Shown here piece by piece: positions 9,684 to 17,819 of a stretch of DNA of 19,719 nt (positions within the stretch are counted from its first letter, which is position 1; every line of letters begins with the position of its first letter). The position numbers were made by a program, and so were the translations under genes. The DNA is from JAFMKE01 sp037624485 (lineage in GTDB: Bacteria; Bacteroidota; Bacteroidia; Chitinophagales; UBA8649), in assembly GCA_037624485.1 (NCBI GenBank), contig JASJJC010000011.1, positions 1 through 19,719 on the forward strand, read 5' to 3'. Below the pieces are notes generated by a model. It did no database searches. It was not told the origin of the DNA and was given only the letters and a program-made list of their open reading frames with translations.

Positions 9684-11167
9684 GACCCTTTATTCTTTTT
9701 GCTGGCGTTACTTTTTTGTTTCTGTCTTGTATAAAACACAAAGATGCAGACCTAATAGTACATAATGGAACGATTTACACTTGTGATATGGCGTTTAGCT
9801 CTGCACAGGCAATGGCCATAAAAGATGGGAGAATAGTGGAAATTGGACCAGAACATCAAATTCTGAACAAATACAACTCGAAAAAAAAACTAGACTTAAA
9901 AAAGAGAACAGTTGTTCCTGCATTTTTTGACGCACATAGCTATTTACTTGCAAAAACTTTAAAAAGCAACGCGATTGAATATGATAATTTGACAAAGGAG
10001 CAATTAGGTAATTCAAAAATCAATTACATATATAATGTCCCAACAGGAGAATTACAGAATCTCGATTACCCTGAATTTCAATTTGTACTGCGTTCATTTT
10101 CTGGGAATACGATAAAACTAGATCAGAGAACTTTCAACTCCGTGTTTAAAGGCTCAAGAAATGAGAATACACTAATCTTTGATAAAGATTCAATTACTAA
10201 GGTTATTGATTACATAGAAAAAAATCAACTAGAAAACTTCATAAGTAAAGACTTGACCAATGAGCTGTTCAAAAACGGATATTCTGGCTGCACAAGTTTC
10301 GGCGTTAATTCGAATACCGCAGAAAAAATTATTGAAGAAAATAATTCTACTTTTTACCATCAATTGATATTGGGTGGTAACCCTGAAAATTTCCAATGGC
10401 TCACTAAAACCGGAAGAATCGATTCTGGGTCTATTCATTTAAAAGGACTTAGCTATTTCATTGATGGTGGATTTGGAGCAAAAGAAGCTCTTTTGAAAAA
10501 CCCGTATGACTCCGAAGAAACTAATGGCAATCTATTCGCCGATTCTTTTGCATTGTATGAACTTCCTGAATTGTGTACTTCGTTAAACTTTCAAATGATA
10601 TTCCATGCTTATGGCGATTCGGCTTTTGCAATTGCTTCGACCCAAATGGGAATAGCACTTAAATCAGTAAACGACAATCGTTGGAGACTTGAGCACAATC
10701 AACTAGTAGACTTATCAGATGTACAAAAACTAAAAACATTCAGTATTCTTCCAAGCGTACAGCCTACTCAAGCCAATACGGATAAAGGCAAAGTCATTCC
10801 AACTATTGGAAAAAACAGGGATTGTTCCAGCTACAATTTCGCAGAACTTTATAACCAAAACCAATTCCTTGCCTCTGGTTCATTGTTCCCTATTGGAGAG
10901 ATGAATCCATTTGAGCAATTCAAGGCATTAACAAAAACTGAAGATTGTTTTTATCCAATAGAAAGAAAACAAGCCCTTAAAGCTTTGACAATCTGGCCAG
11001 CTATGCTCGCCTTTTTTGAAAACAAAACTGGAAGTTTGGAGGTCGGTAAAAACGCAGATTTTGTCGTTTTAAACATAGACCTAATGAAGGCCCCTTCTGA
11101 AAAAATTAGTGACACTAAAATCCAAAGAACATATATAAAGGGCCAATTAGAATTTAGTATTAATTAG
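9671..11167 (+). CDS. lipoprotein with YtcJ-like amidohydrolase fold, probably catalytically inactive
   Basis: A 498-residue protein with a lipoprotein signal (hydrophobic stretch, lipobox FLSC, Cys20), so likely anchored in the envelope. It follows the Amidohydro_3/YtcJ plan: DLIVHNGTIYT and AMAIKDGRIVEIG at the start, a DAH segment, IDGGFGAKEALLKNPYD, HAYGD (His312), WRLEHNQL (His342), GS..P....NPFEQF, and the C-terminal GSLEVGKNADFVVLNID. Compared with the family, the second His of HxH is Tyr91 (DAHSY), the Lys of the KxFxDG segment is Ser261 (LSYFIDGG), and the Asp of GSD is Leu405 (GSLFP). Three expected metal-site or catalytic positions are therefore lost while two His remain. The reading frame is intact over 498 codons, so this looks like a retained pseudoenzyme. 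It overlaps the upstream membrane gene by 13 nt. Confidence 0.85.
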   Translation: MVKLRPFILFAGVTFLFLSCIKHKDADLIVHNGTIYTCDMAFSSAQAMAIKDGRIVEIGPEHQILNKYNSKKKLDLKKRTVVPAFFDAHSYLLAKTLKSNAIEYDNLTKEQLGNSKINYIYNVPTGELQNLDYPEFQFVLRSFSGNTIKLDQRTFNSVFKGSRNENTLIFDKDSITKVIDYIEKNQLENFISKDLTNELFKNGYSGCTSFGVNSNTAEKIIEENNSTFYHQLILGGNPENFQWLTKTGRIDSGSIHLKGLSYFIDGGFGAKEALLKNPYDSEETNGNLFADSFALYELPELCTSLNFQMIFHAYGDSAFAIASTQMGIALKSVNDNRWRLEHNQLVDLSDVQKLKTFSILPSVQPTQANTDKGKVIPTIGKNRDCSSYNFAELYNQNQFLASGSLFPIGEMNPFEQFKALTKTEDCFYPIERKQALKALTIWPAMLAFFENKTGSLEVGKNADFVVLNIDLMKAPSEKISDTKIQRTYIKGQLEFSIN

Positions 11168-11174
11168 ACTATTG

Positions 11175-11203
11175 TAAACCCGTTTTTTTCGACCAAGGGT
11201 TTA
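11175..11203. promoter_or_regulatory. inverted repeat TAAACCC-N15-GGGTTTA, candidate operator
   Basis: A perfect 7-bp inverted repeat with centre spacing of about two helical turns lies immediately upstream of the -7 box at 11206. The arms occupy the -33 to -15 region of that promoter. This suits a dimeric repressor site. A terminator for the preceding gene is less likely because no T-tract follows the second arm. Confidence 0.4.
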
Positions 11204-11205
11204 TT

Positions 11206-11213
11206 TATATTTG
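11206..11213 (+). promoter_or_regulatory. candidate -7 box (TATATTTG) for the acyl-CoA synthetase gene
   Basis: TATATTTG matches TAnnTTTG exactly and ends 16 nt before the ATG at 11230, which implies a very short leader of about 10 nt. No clear TTG at -33. It would give the synthetase-peptidase-lpxH group its own start. Confidence 0.5.
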
Positions 11214-11229
11214 AGCAAAACAGACGCTA

Positions 11230-12996
11230 ATGTATGATCATGTAAAACGCCTATTCGATATACCACGCCACCAACAAAAAGCTTATCCAAAAAAAGATGC
11301 CTTTACAGCAAAAATAAATGGAAAATGGGAACCTACTTCTATTGAAACTGTGCTTACGGAAGCTATGAAGGTGAGTAAGTCACTTTTGAAATTAGGCATC
11401 GGAAAAGGGGACAAAATTGGACTAATATCAAACAATCGTCCTGAATGGGTAGCTATGGATTACGGAATTCTGCAAGTCGGCGCTGTCGATGTACCTATTT
11501 ATCCAACTGTATCAGCCGAAGATTACAAGTTCATCTTTAATGATGCTGAATTAAAATATTGCTTCGTGAGCGATATGGAACTGTTTGAAAAAGTAAACTC
11601 TATTAAAGATCAAGTTCCTAGCTTAAAACACATTTATTCTTTTGAGCAAATAGAAGGGGTTGACCATTGGACAAAGTTTCTTGCTGAAGGTGATGGAAAA
11701 GAAGACGCTGAAATTGAGGCTATAATGGACACAATTAGCGAGAATGATTTAGCTACGCTTATTTATACTAGTGGAACAACAGGTGTTCCTAAAGGTGTTA
11801 TGCTTGCTCATAAAAATTTAGTCAGTAATGCGATATCATGCATTGAGCGACTGCCGGTAGATAGTAATGGAAAGGCATTAAGTTTTCTTCCTATTTGTCA
11901 TGTATATGAACGCATGTTGGTCTACTTATATACTATAACAGGCGTTTCTGTTTATTTCGCAGAATCAATGGAGACAATTGGTGACAACTTAAGAGAAGTA
12001 AAACCCGAAGTTTTTACAGCAGTTCCTCGATTATTAGAAAAGGTATATGACAAAATTGTAATTAAAGGTTCAGAGTTAACTGGAATTAAAAGAACCCTGT
12101 TTTTTTGGGCGCTCTCTCTTGGGGAAAAATATGAACCCTATGGTGCCAATGGAGCTTGGTACGAATTTCAATTAATGATCGCTCGAAAACTGATTTTCAG
12201 TAAGTGGAAGGAAGCTCTAGGCGGGAATGTGTTAGCTGTCGCCTCAGGATCCGCAGCTCTATCTCCGCGATTAGCAAGAGTGTTTTTAGCTGCGGGCGTA
12301 CCAGTAATGGAAGGTTATGGACTAACTGAAACATCACCTGTTGCAACGGTGAATGCATGGCACGACAAAGGGCTAATGCTCGGTTCGGTTGGTAGAATTA
12401 TAGACGGTGTTGAAGTGAAAATTGCAGAAGACGGAGAAATCCTCATCAAAGGTCCGAATGTAATGCTGGGATATTACAATCAACCTGAAAAAACTAAAGA
12501 AGTTCTTTCTGAAGATGGTTGGTTTTCGACAGGAGACATTGGAAAGTTTGCAGGAGATGGATTCCTAAAAATAACGGATCGAAAAAAAGAAATTTTCAAA
12601 ACATCGGGAGGGAAATATATCGCACCTCAACCAATGGAAAATAAATTCAAAGAATCTCGATTCATTGAACAAATCATGGTTATTGGAGAAAGTCAGAAGC
12701 ATCCTGCAGCCTTTGTTGTTCCCAACTTCGAGTTTTTAAAAGATTGGTGCGAGGGCAAAGGTGTTCCTTTCGAAACTAATTCAGAAGTGATTAAACACGA
12801 AAAAGTTATTGCCCGGATTAAACAAGATATTGAAAAGCTAAATGAGGGGTTTGGAAGCTGGGAACAGATCAAAAAATTTGAATTGGTAGATTCAACGTGG
12901 TCCGTAACTTCAAAAGAATTAACCCCTACCCTTAAACTGAAGCGGAAGTTTATAATGGAGAAATACAAAGATCTTTTTGAGAAAATTTATGGTTAG
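11230..12996 (+). CDS. long-chain fatty-acid--CoA ligase (acyl-CoA synthetase, ANL superfamily)
   Basis: A 588-residue AMP-binding enzyme that adenylates a long-chain fatty acid and transfers it to CoA at the cytoplasmic face of the membrane. Visible motifs are the P-loop-like YTSGTTGVPKG (179-189), LSFLPICHVYERM, the A5-type EGYGLTETSP (361-370), GWFSTGDIG with Asp436, the hinge region DRKKEIFKTSGGKYIAP, and the C-terminal TLKLKRKF with candidate catalytic Lys. Length and motif order fit the FadD15/ACSL-like branch common in Bacteroidota. The exact substrate cannot be read from sequence. The last codons overlap the start of the peptidase gene, and an intrinsic-terminator hairpin follows 13 nt after its stop. 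Confidence 0.95.
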   Translation: MYDHVKRLFDIPRHQQKAYPKKDAFTAKINGKWEPTSIETVLTEAMKVSKSLLKLGIGKGDKIGLISNNRPEWVAMDYGILQVGAVDVPIYPTVSAEDYKFIFNDAELKYCFVSDMELFEKVNSIKDQVPSLKHIYSFEQIEGVDHWTKFLAEGDGKEDAEIEAIMDTISENDLATLIYTSGTTGVPKGVMLAHKNLVSNAISCIERLPVDSNGKALSFLPICHVYERMLVYLYTITGVSVYFAESMETIGDNLREVKPEVFTAVPRLLEKVYDKIVIKGSELTGIKRTLFFWALSLGEKYEPYGANGAWYEFQLMIARKLIFSKWKEALGGNVLAVASGSAALSPRLARVFLAAGVPVMEGYGLTETSPVATVNAWHDKGLMLGSVGRIIDGVEVKIAEDGEILIKGPNVMLGYYNQPEKTKEVLSEDGWFSTGDIGKFAGDGFLKITDRKKEIFKTSGGKYIAPQPMENKFKESRFIEQIMVIGESQKHPAAFVVPNFEFLKDWCEGKGVPFETNSEVIKHEKVIARIKQDIEKLNEGFGSWEQIKKFELVDSTWSVTSKELTPTLKLKRKFIMEKYKDLFEKIYG

Positions 12997-15985
12997 AATA
13001 AATACAAACACAAAAAAAGCCCTTTTGGGCTTTTTTTGTTTAGGGTTTACTATAGGATCAACTGCACAGCACACTAGAGCCTACTTTCAGCAAACAGTCA
13101 ATTATGACATTCAAGTTGAACTGGATGATAGTAATCATATTCTTCATGGATTTGAAGAACTCGAATACATAAACAACAGTCATCATGGCATGGATACTAT
13201 ATGGTTTCACTTATGGCCGAACGCATATAAAAACAATGAAACTGCTCTGGGGGTTCAACTGTTGGAAAATGGGTATACTACTTTCCAATTCCTTGATGAG
13301 GAAGGTCGTGGTTTTATTGATTCGCTAAGTTTTAAAGTAAATAATATATCCGTAAAATGGATAAGTCATCCTGAGCATATCGACATTTGCGCTTTGATTC
13401 TAAATGAAAAGTTAGCTCCTAAAGAACGCATTACTATTTCTACTCCGTTTAGAGTGAAAATTCCCGCTTCAGGGATTAGTAGACTTGGGCATGAGGGGGA
13501 TTCATATCAAATTACACAATGGTATCCAAAGCCAGCCGTATTTGATAAAGATGGTTGGCATTCAATGCCCTATTTGAATCAAGGGGAGTTTTATTCTGAA
13601 TTCGGAACATTTGATGTACGGATTACCGTTCCGAAAAATTATGTGATTGGAGCAACAGGAGAATTGAAAACAACATCCGAAATCGATTTTTTATCAAAAC
13701 GAGCCAACTATAGCCTTTCCAAACCGATAGAGGAATTAGAATTTGATTCTATTTCTAGTAAAGAATACAAAACCTTACATTATAGTCAAGCTAATGTGCA
13801 TGACTTTGCTTGGTTTGGGCAAAAGGATTTTATGGTTCTAAAAGATTCTGTGGAATTGCCAAACTCAAAAAGAATCGTGACCACATGGGCTTATTTCGCT
13901 AAAGAAAATTACAAAGAATGGAAAGAAGTACCGCGATTTATAAACCAAGCGGTTTATCATTATTCAAAATACAATGGCGATTATCCATATAAACATTGCT
14001 CTGCTGTTGAAGCTAGCTTGAAAGCAGGCGGAGGTATGGAATACCCTATGATTACGATTATTGATTATGGTATGACTGGAAAAACATTAGAAAATGTAAT
14101 CGTACACGAAGTTGGGCACAATTGGTTTTATGGAATGTTAGGTTTCAATGAACGAGAAATGCCTAGTTTAGATGAAGGAATCAATTCTTTTTATGAAATG
14201 CGGTATTTCGAAGAACTCTATGGCGATTCTAGCCTTTCGGCACAGATTGACGTTGTACCAAATTTCCTTAATTCTTGGTTAAGCCTTGACTTAGTTACCG
14301 TAAGAGGTGAAAAATATTTCACCTACTTGTTTACAGCACGGAATAATACCGACCAAAAACTTACTGCGCATGCGGCCGATTACACCTATCTTAATTATGG
14401 AGCAATTGTTTATGCTAAGATGGCAGTGAGTTTACAAATGCTTAGAGCAGCTTTAGGCGATGAAGTCTTTGACGGTTCAATGCGACAGTTTTATAAGAAA
14501 TGGGAATTCAAACACCCCAATTTACAAGATTTAAAGGCCGAATTTGAATTGGTTTCTGAGCAAGATTTAAGTTGGTTTTTTGACCACTATCTTAACTCAA
14601 CCGAGAAGATCAATATTAAGTTGAAAAAAGTTAAAACAAAAAATGATGTTCATTATGTTACTGTAAAAAACAAATCCTCAATAAATCTGCCCGTTACGAT
14701 AAGTGCATTAGATAAAAACGGAAGTGTTTTAACTAGCCATCAAATTAAATCGCTTTCAGGAGCAACTAAAATAGAGTTGCCGAATACGGGAGCCAAATCA
14801 ATAATGGCTGATGCACATTTGAATACCGTTGAAAAAAACAGAAAAGACAATATTTCAAGAACTCGAGGTCTGCTTAAAAAAGTTGAACCTATACAATTGA
14901 AGTTTCTTGGTTCGCTTGAAAATTCTAATAAGACACAGTTATTTTATTTACCCATGATTGGTTGGAATTCTAGCGATCAAACAATGCTAGGAATTGGGTT
15001 GCACAACAAGTCGATTCTGGAAAAGCCCTTTGAGTTTTTTGCGTCTCCTATGTACTCTATTCATCGCAATAAGTTGAATGGAATTTATAATGCAGATTAT
15101 CACTTCTATTTTTCAAGTTTAATTAAGCGAATTACTTTAACCGGGAACTTGCAACGATTTAGTTATTCTAATCCTACATTAGGATTAAATAGTACTCAGT
15201 TTGAAAGATATAATCCGAAAATTAATTTTGATTTCAAAAACAAGAATGCACGTTCACCTTGGAGGCATTATCTTTCAATAGGATTTATATATACCACAGA
15301 ACAAACAAATAGAGAAGGGTTGTCAATTGTGAATGACGATAATCTGTACACAATTCTCGATTGGAATTCAAAACGTGACCGAGAATTGAGTCAATCCGAA
15401 ATAAACTTCACCTCAACGACCCACGAAAAATTTCAATTGCTAGAATTGGAAGGTATTCAAAACTGGAAATATAATAAGGGAAAACAGAATATTACATTTA
15501 GAATGTATGCAGGTGTATTTGCAAGTAACCAGACTACTTCGCCTAGATATAACTTGAGAATGGACGGTCAATCAGGGTGGTATGATTATACATTTAGTAA
15601 CACTTTCTTAGAACGCGGAACCTCTCACGATATGTGGCAACAGCAAATGAATGATAATCATGGCGGATTCAAAACTCCTACAAATGTTGGTCAATCAAAT
15701 GACTGGTTACTTGCATTTAATATGAAGGCCGATTTACCATTGGTGCTGCCTATTGGAGTGTATTCTGATATTGGCACAAGTTCAACAGAGTCTTTTATGT
15801 TCAATGCAGGTGTTCGACTTACTGTTTTAAGGAATATTATTGAAGTATTCTTGCCAGTTCTTTGGAGTGACTCTATTGAACAAGCGTACACTGCAAACAA
15901 TATTACCTATAATGAACAGATTCGATTTACTTTGCATTTGCATAAACTGAATCCTTACAAAGCACTGGACAGAATTGTAAAATGA
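12989..15985 (+). CDS. M1-family zinc metallopeptidase with C-terminal beta-barrel-like region
   Basis: A 998-residue exported protein. ATG at 12989 is preferred over an upstream in-frame TTG (12977) because it directly precedes the signal peptide (TKKALLGFFCLGFTIGSTAQ). It overlaps the synthetase stop by 8 nt. The N-terminal half is a gluzincin aminopeptidase: GGGMEYP (348-354, equivalent to the GAMEN substrate motif), zinc site HEVGHNW (His373, Glu374, His377) and third ligand Glu396 in LDEGIN, the expected spacing. From about residue 630 to the end the sequence changes to alternating aromatic strands (FFASPMYSI, YHFYFSSL, YLSIGFIYTT, ITFRMYAGVF, FMFNAGVRLTV, IRFTLHLHKL) typical of an outer-membrane barrel. 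Inference: a peptidase tethered to the outer membrane. Its stop overlaps the lpxH start in ATGA. Confidence 0.92.
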   Translation: MVRINTNTKKALLGFFCLGFTIGSTAQHTRAYFQQTVNYDIQVELDDSNHILHGFEELEYINNSHHGMDTIWFHLWPNAYKNNETALGVQLLENGYTTFQFLDEEGRGFIDSLSFKVNNISVKWISHPEHIDICALILNEKLAPKERITISTPFRVKIPASGISRLGHEGDSYQITQWYPKPAVFDKDGWHSMPYLNQGEFYSEFGTFDVRITVPKNYVIGATGELKTTSEIDFLSKRANYSLSKPIEELEFDSISSKEYKTLHYSQANVHDFAWFGQKDFMVLKDSVELPNSKRIVTTWAYFAKENYKEWKEVPRFINQAVYHYSKYNGDYPYKHCSAVEASLKAGGGMEYPMITIIDYGMTGKTLENVIVHEVGHNWFYGMLGFNEREMPSLDEGINSFYEMRYFEELYGDSSLSAQIDVVPNFLNSWLSLDLVTVRGEKYFTYLFTARNNTDQKLTAHAADYTYLNYGAIVYAKMAVSLQMLRAALGDEVFDGSMRQFYKKWEFKHPNLQDLKAEFELVSEQDLSWFFDHYLNSTEKINIKLKKVKTKNDVHYVTVKNKSSINLPVTISALDKNGSVLTSHQIKSLSGATKIELPNTGAKSIMADAHLNTVEKNRKDNISRTRGLLKKVEPIQLKFLGSLENSNKTQLFYLPMIGWNSSDQTMLGIGLHNKSILEKPFEFFASPMYSIHRNKLNGIYNADYHFYFSSLIKRITLTGNLQRFSYSNPTLGLNSTQFERYNPKINFDFKNKNARSPWRHYLSIGFIYTTEQTNREGLSIVNDDNLYTILDWNSKRDRELSQSEINFTSTTHEKFQLLELEGIQNWKYNKGKQNITFRMYAGVFASNQTTSPRYNLRMDGQSGWYDYTFSNTFLERGTSHDMWQQQMNDNHGGFKTPTNVGQSNDWLLAFNMKADLPLVLPIGVYSDIGTSSTESFMFNAGVRLTVLRNIIEVFLPVLWSDSIEQAYTANNITYNEQIRFTLHLHKLNPYKALDRIVK
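13010..13039 (+). terminator. intrinsic-terminator hairpin inside the M1 peptidase signal-peptide coding sequence
   Basis: A perfect 13-bp stem with a TTTT loop: seven A, then GCCC, TTTT, GGGC, then seven T, extended by one AC/GT pair on each side. It has the form of a strong Rho-independent terminator placed 13 nt after the acyl-CoA synthetase stop codon, yet it lies in frame inside the next gene and encodes residues about 8-17 (TKKALLGFFC). The structure is certain from sequence; its activity as a terminator or attenuator is inferred. Confidence 0.75.
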
Positions 15986-16734
15986 GTTTGAGTAAAAAAA
16001 TATATTTCGCATCTGATTTTCATTTAGGAGCTCCGAATCCAGAACGAAGTCGAGAAAGAGAATTACGGATAATTCAATGGCTGAATGAGGTTTCTATAGA
16101 TGCTTCTGATATTTTTTTAGTTGGGGACGTCTTTGATTTTTGGTTTGAATACAAACATGCTATTCCAAAAGGGTTTTCTAGACTGCAAGGCAAAATTGCA
16201 GAACTAACCGATAGCGGAATTAAGGTCCACTATTTTATCGGAAACCATGACATGTGGGTATTCAATTATTTTGAAGAAGAATTGGGCGTGACAATGTACC
16301 GAGACAATACCGACTTTGAATTTGGCGGAAAGAAATTTTTAATAGGTCATGGCGATGGTTATGGGCCTGGAGATTACGGCTACAAATTCATAAAAAAGGT
16401 ATTTGCAAATCCTATTTGCCAATGGATATTTGGTTGGACTCACCCGAACATAGGAATAGGCATTGCCAATTTCTGGAGTGGACGAAGTCGATCTGCAAAT
16501 AGCGGCACAGACGAAAAATTCTTGGGTGAAGAAAATGAATGGTTAGCTATTTACTCTAAAGAAGTTCTAGCATCCAAACATTACGATTATTTCATATTTG
16601 GCCATCGACACTTACCTCTTGATTTGAAAGTTGGAGAAAGTAGTCGTTACATAAACTTGGGTGAATGGATTAACTACAATACATATGGTGTGTTCGATGG
16701 AGAGAAATTTGAATTGAAGGAATTTAAAAACTAG
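15982..16734 (+). CDS. lpxH: UDP-2,3-diacylglucosamine diphosphatase
   Basis: A 250-residue calcineurin-like phosphoesterase that hydrolyses UDP-2,3-diacylglucosamine to lipid X and UMP, the fourth step of lipid A synthesis, at the inner face of the cytoplasmic membrane. Metal-binding motifs are in order: DFHLG (Asp12, His14), GDVFDFW (Asp49, Asp52), GNHD (Asn88-Asp90), HGDG (His123) and GHRH. The stretch RSRSANSGTDEKFLGEENEW is typical of Bacteroidota LpxH. The start codon overlaps the peptidase stop as ATGA, so the two are translationally coupled. Its stop overlaps the stop of the convergent gap gene. Confidence 0.95.
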   Translation: MSLSKKIYFASDFHLGAPNPERSRERELRIIQWLNEVSIDASDIFLVGDVFDFWFEYKHAIPKGFSRLQGKIAELTDSGIKVHYFIGNHDMWVFNYFEEELGVTMYRDNTDFEFGGKKFLIGHGDGYGPGDYGYKFIKKVFANPICQWIFGWTHPNIGIGIANFWSGRSRSANSGTDEKFLGEENEWLAIYSKEVLASKHYDYFIFGHRHLPLDLKVGESSRYINLGEWINYNTYGVFDGEKFELKEFKN

Positions 16735-17726
16735 AATTTTTTCAATAGATCTAACAATCGATTTGAATATCCAATTTCATTATCGTACCAGCCTACTACT
16801 TTTACCATATTTCCTATAACTGAAGTTAATTCAGCATCAAATAAACAGGAATGAGGATTTCCAATGATGTCTACAGACACGATTGGATCTTCAGTATAAT
16901 CTAGAATACCTTTTAAATAAGATTGAGAAGCTACCTTAAACTTTTCATTAATCAACTCAACACTTTGCGGTTTCTTTACAACACACGTAATATCTGTCAT
17001 AGAACCATTTGGAACTGGCACGCGAATTCCACAACCTCCTATTTTACCTTCGAGGTGCGGGAATATCCTTGTAATTGCCTTAGCTGCCCCAGTTGTGGTA
17101 GGTACAATTGAATTTGGAGCAGAACGTGCTCTTCTTAGATCTTTATGGGGAGCGTCGTGTAGTTTTTGATCTGAAGTATAAGAATGTACAGTAGTGATAT
17201 AAGCCGTTTCAATCTCGCACAATTCATCTACAATTTGAATTAATGGTGCAGCATTATTAGTGGTACATGAAGCATTAGAAATAATTACATCATCTTTTGA
17301 CAAAACATCACCGTTAACTCCCAGCACTACAGTTTTTATATCCGCGTCTGAAGACGGTGCTGAAAGAATTACTTTTTTAGCACCCGCTGACAAATGTCTT
17401 GAGGCCAATTCTTTTGTTCTAAAGAACCCCGTTGACTCAATTACAATATCAATGTTTAGTTCCCTCCATGGTAAGTGAGTTGGCTCAGATTCAGAATAGG
17501 TATTTATAGGATTCCCATTTATTAAAATCTCATTTCCAGTAGACGAAATTTCTCCTTTAAACCTGCCATGTACCGAATCGTATTTTAATAAATGAGCGAG
17601 TGTTTTGGTATCGGCTAAATCATTAATTGCAACAATCTGGAATTGACCGAATTCATCATTTCTTCTTACAAATTCACGTAAGAAATTTCTACCAATTCTT
17701 CCAAAACCGTTAATGGCGATGCGCAT
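16731..17726 (-). CDS. gap: glyceraldehyde-3-phosphate dehydrogenase, type I
   Basis: A 331-residue glycolytic enzyme oxidising glyceraldehyde-3-phosphate to 1,3-bisphosphoglycerate. Visible are the Rossmann start RIAINGFGRIGR, Asp36 in AINDLAD (favouring NAD over NADP), the catalytic Cys154 in SNASCTTNN with His181 in TTVHSYTSDQ, TGAAKAI, and the terminal WYDNEIGYSNRL. The usual TTNCLAP is TTNNAAP here, so the second cysteine is absent. I chose ATG at 17726: a -7 box at 17749-17742 would start transcription near 17735, and the longer frame to 17786 runs into the upstream terminator. ATG at 17735 is possible if transcription begins slightly earlier. Confidence 0.96.
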   Translation of the reverse strand: MRIAINGFGRIGRNFLREFVRRNDEFGQFQIVAINDLADTKTLAHLLKYDSVHGRFKGEISSTGNEILINGNPINTYSESEPTHLPWRELNIDIVIESTGFFRTKELASRHLSAGAKKVILSAPSSDADIKTVVLGVNGDVLSKDDVIISNASCTTNNAAPLIQIVDELCEIETAYITTVHSYTSDQKLHDAPHKDLRRARSAPNSIVPTTTGAAKAITRIFPHLEGKIGGCGIRVPVPNGSMTDITCVVKKPQSVELINEKFKVASQSYLKGILDYTEDPIVSVDIIGNPHSCLFDAELTSVIGNMVKVVGWYDNEIGYSNRLLDLLKKF

Positions 17727-17741
17727 ATTATTCATTTGAAT

Positions 17742-17749
17742 CAAATATA
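17742..17749 (-). promoter_or_regulatory. candidate gap promoter -7 box (TATATTTG)
   Basis: Minus-strand TATATTTG matches TAnnTTTG and lies just downstream of the terminator at 17801-17772. This gives gap an independent start with a leader of only about 9 nt to the ATG at 17726. No good -33 TTG is seen. Confidence 0.5.
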
Positions 17750-17771
17750 CCTCGATTAGAAAAATGATCAT

Positions 17772-17801
17772 AAAAAAAGCCCTCACTAGGAGAGCTTTTT
17801 T
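17772..17801 (-). terminator. intrinsic terminator of the T9SS-secreted protein gene
   Basis: Read on the minus strand, GCTCTC pairs with GAGGGC around a 5-nt loop (one G-U pair), preceded by six A and followed by seven T. It starts about 20 nt after the stop codon at 17820. Read on the plus strand the G-U pair becomes a C-A mismatch, so the hairpin favours minus-strand transcripts. It separates this gene from gap. Confidence 0.75.
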
Positions 17802-17819
17802 ATATGTATTTAAAAATGT

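Noticed and set aside
12977..12988. TTG start at 12977 for the M1 peptidase
   Set aside because: An ATG four codons later directly precedes the signal peptide and overlaps the upstream stop in the usual coupled manner.
17727..17786. N-terminal extension of GAPDH to an ATG at 17786
   Set aside because: The extension runs into the upstream intrinsic terminator and past the -7 box, and the family starts directly before RIAINGFGRIGR.
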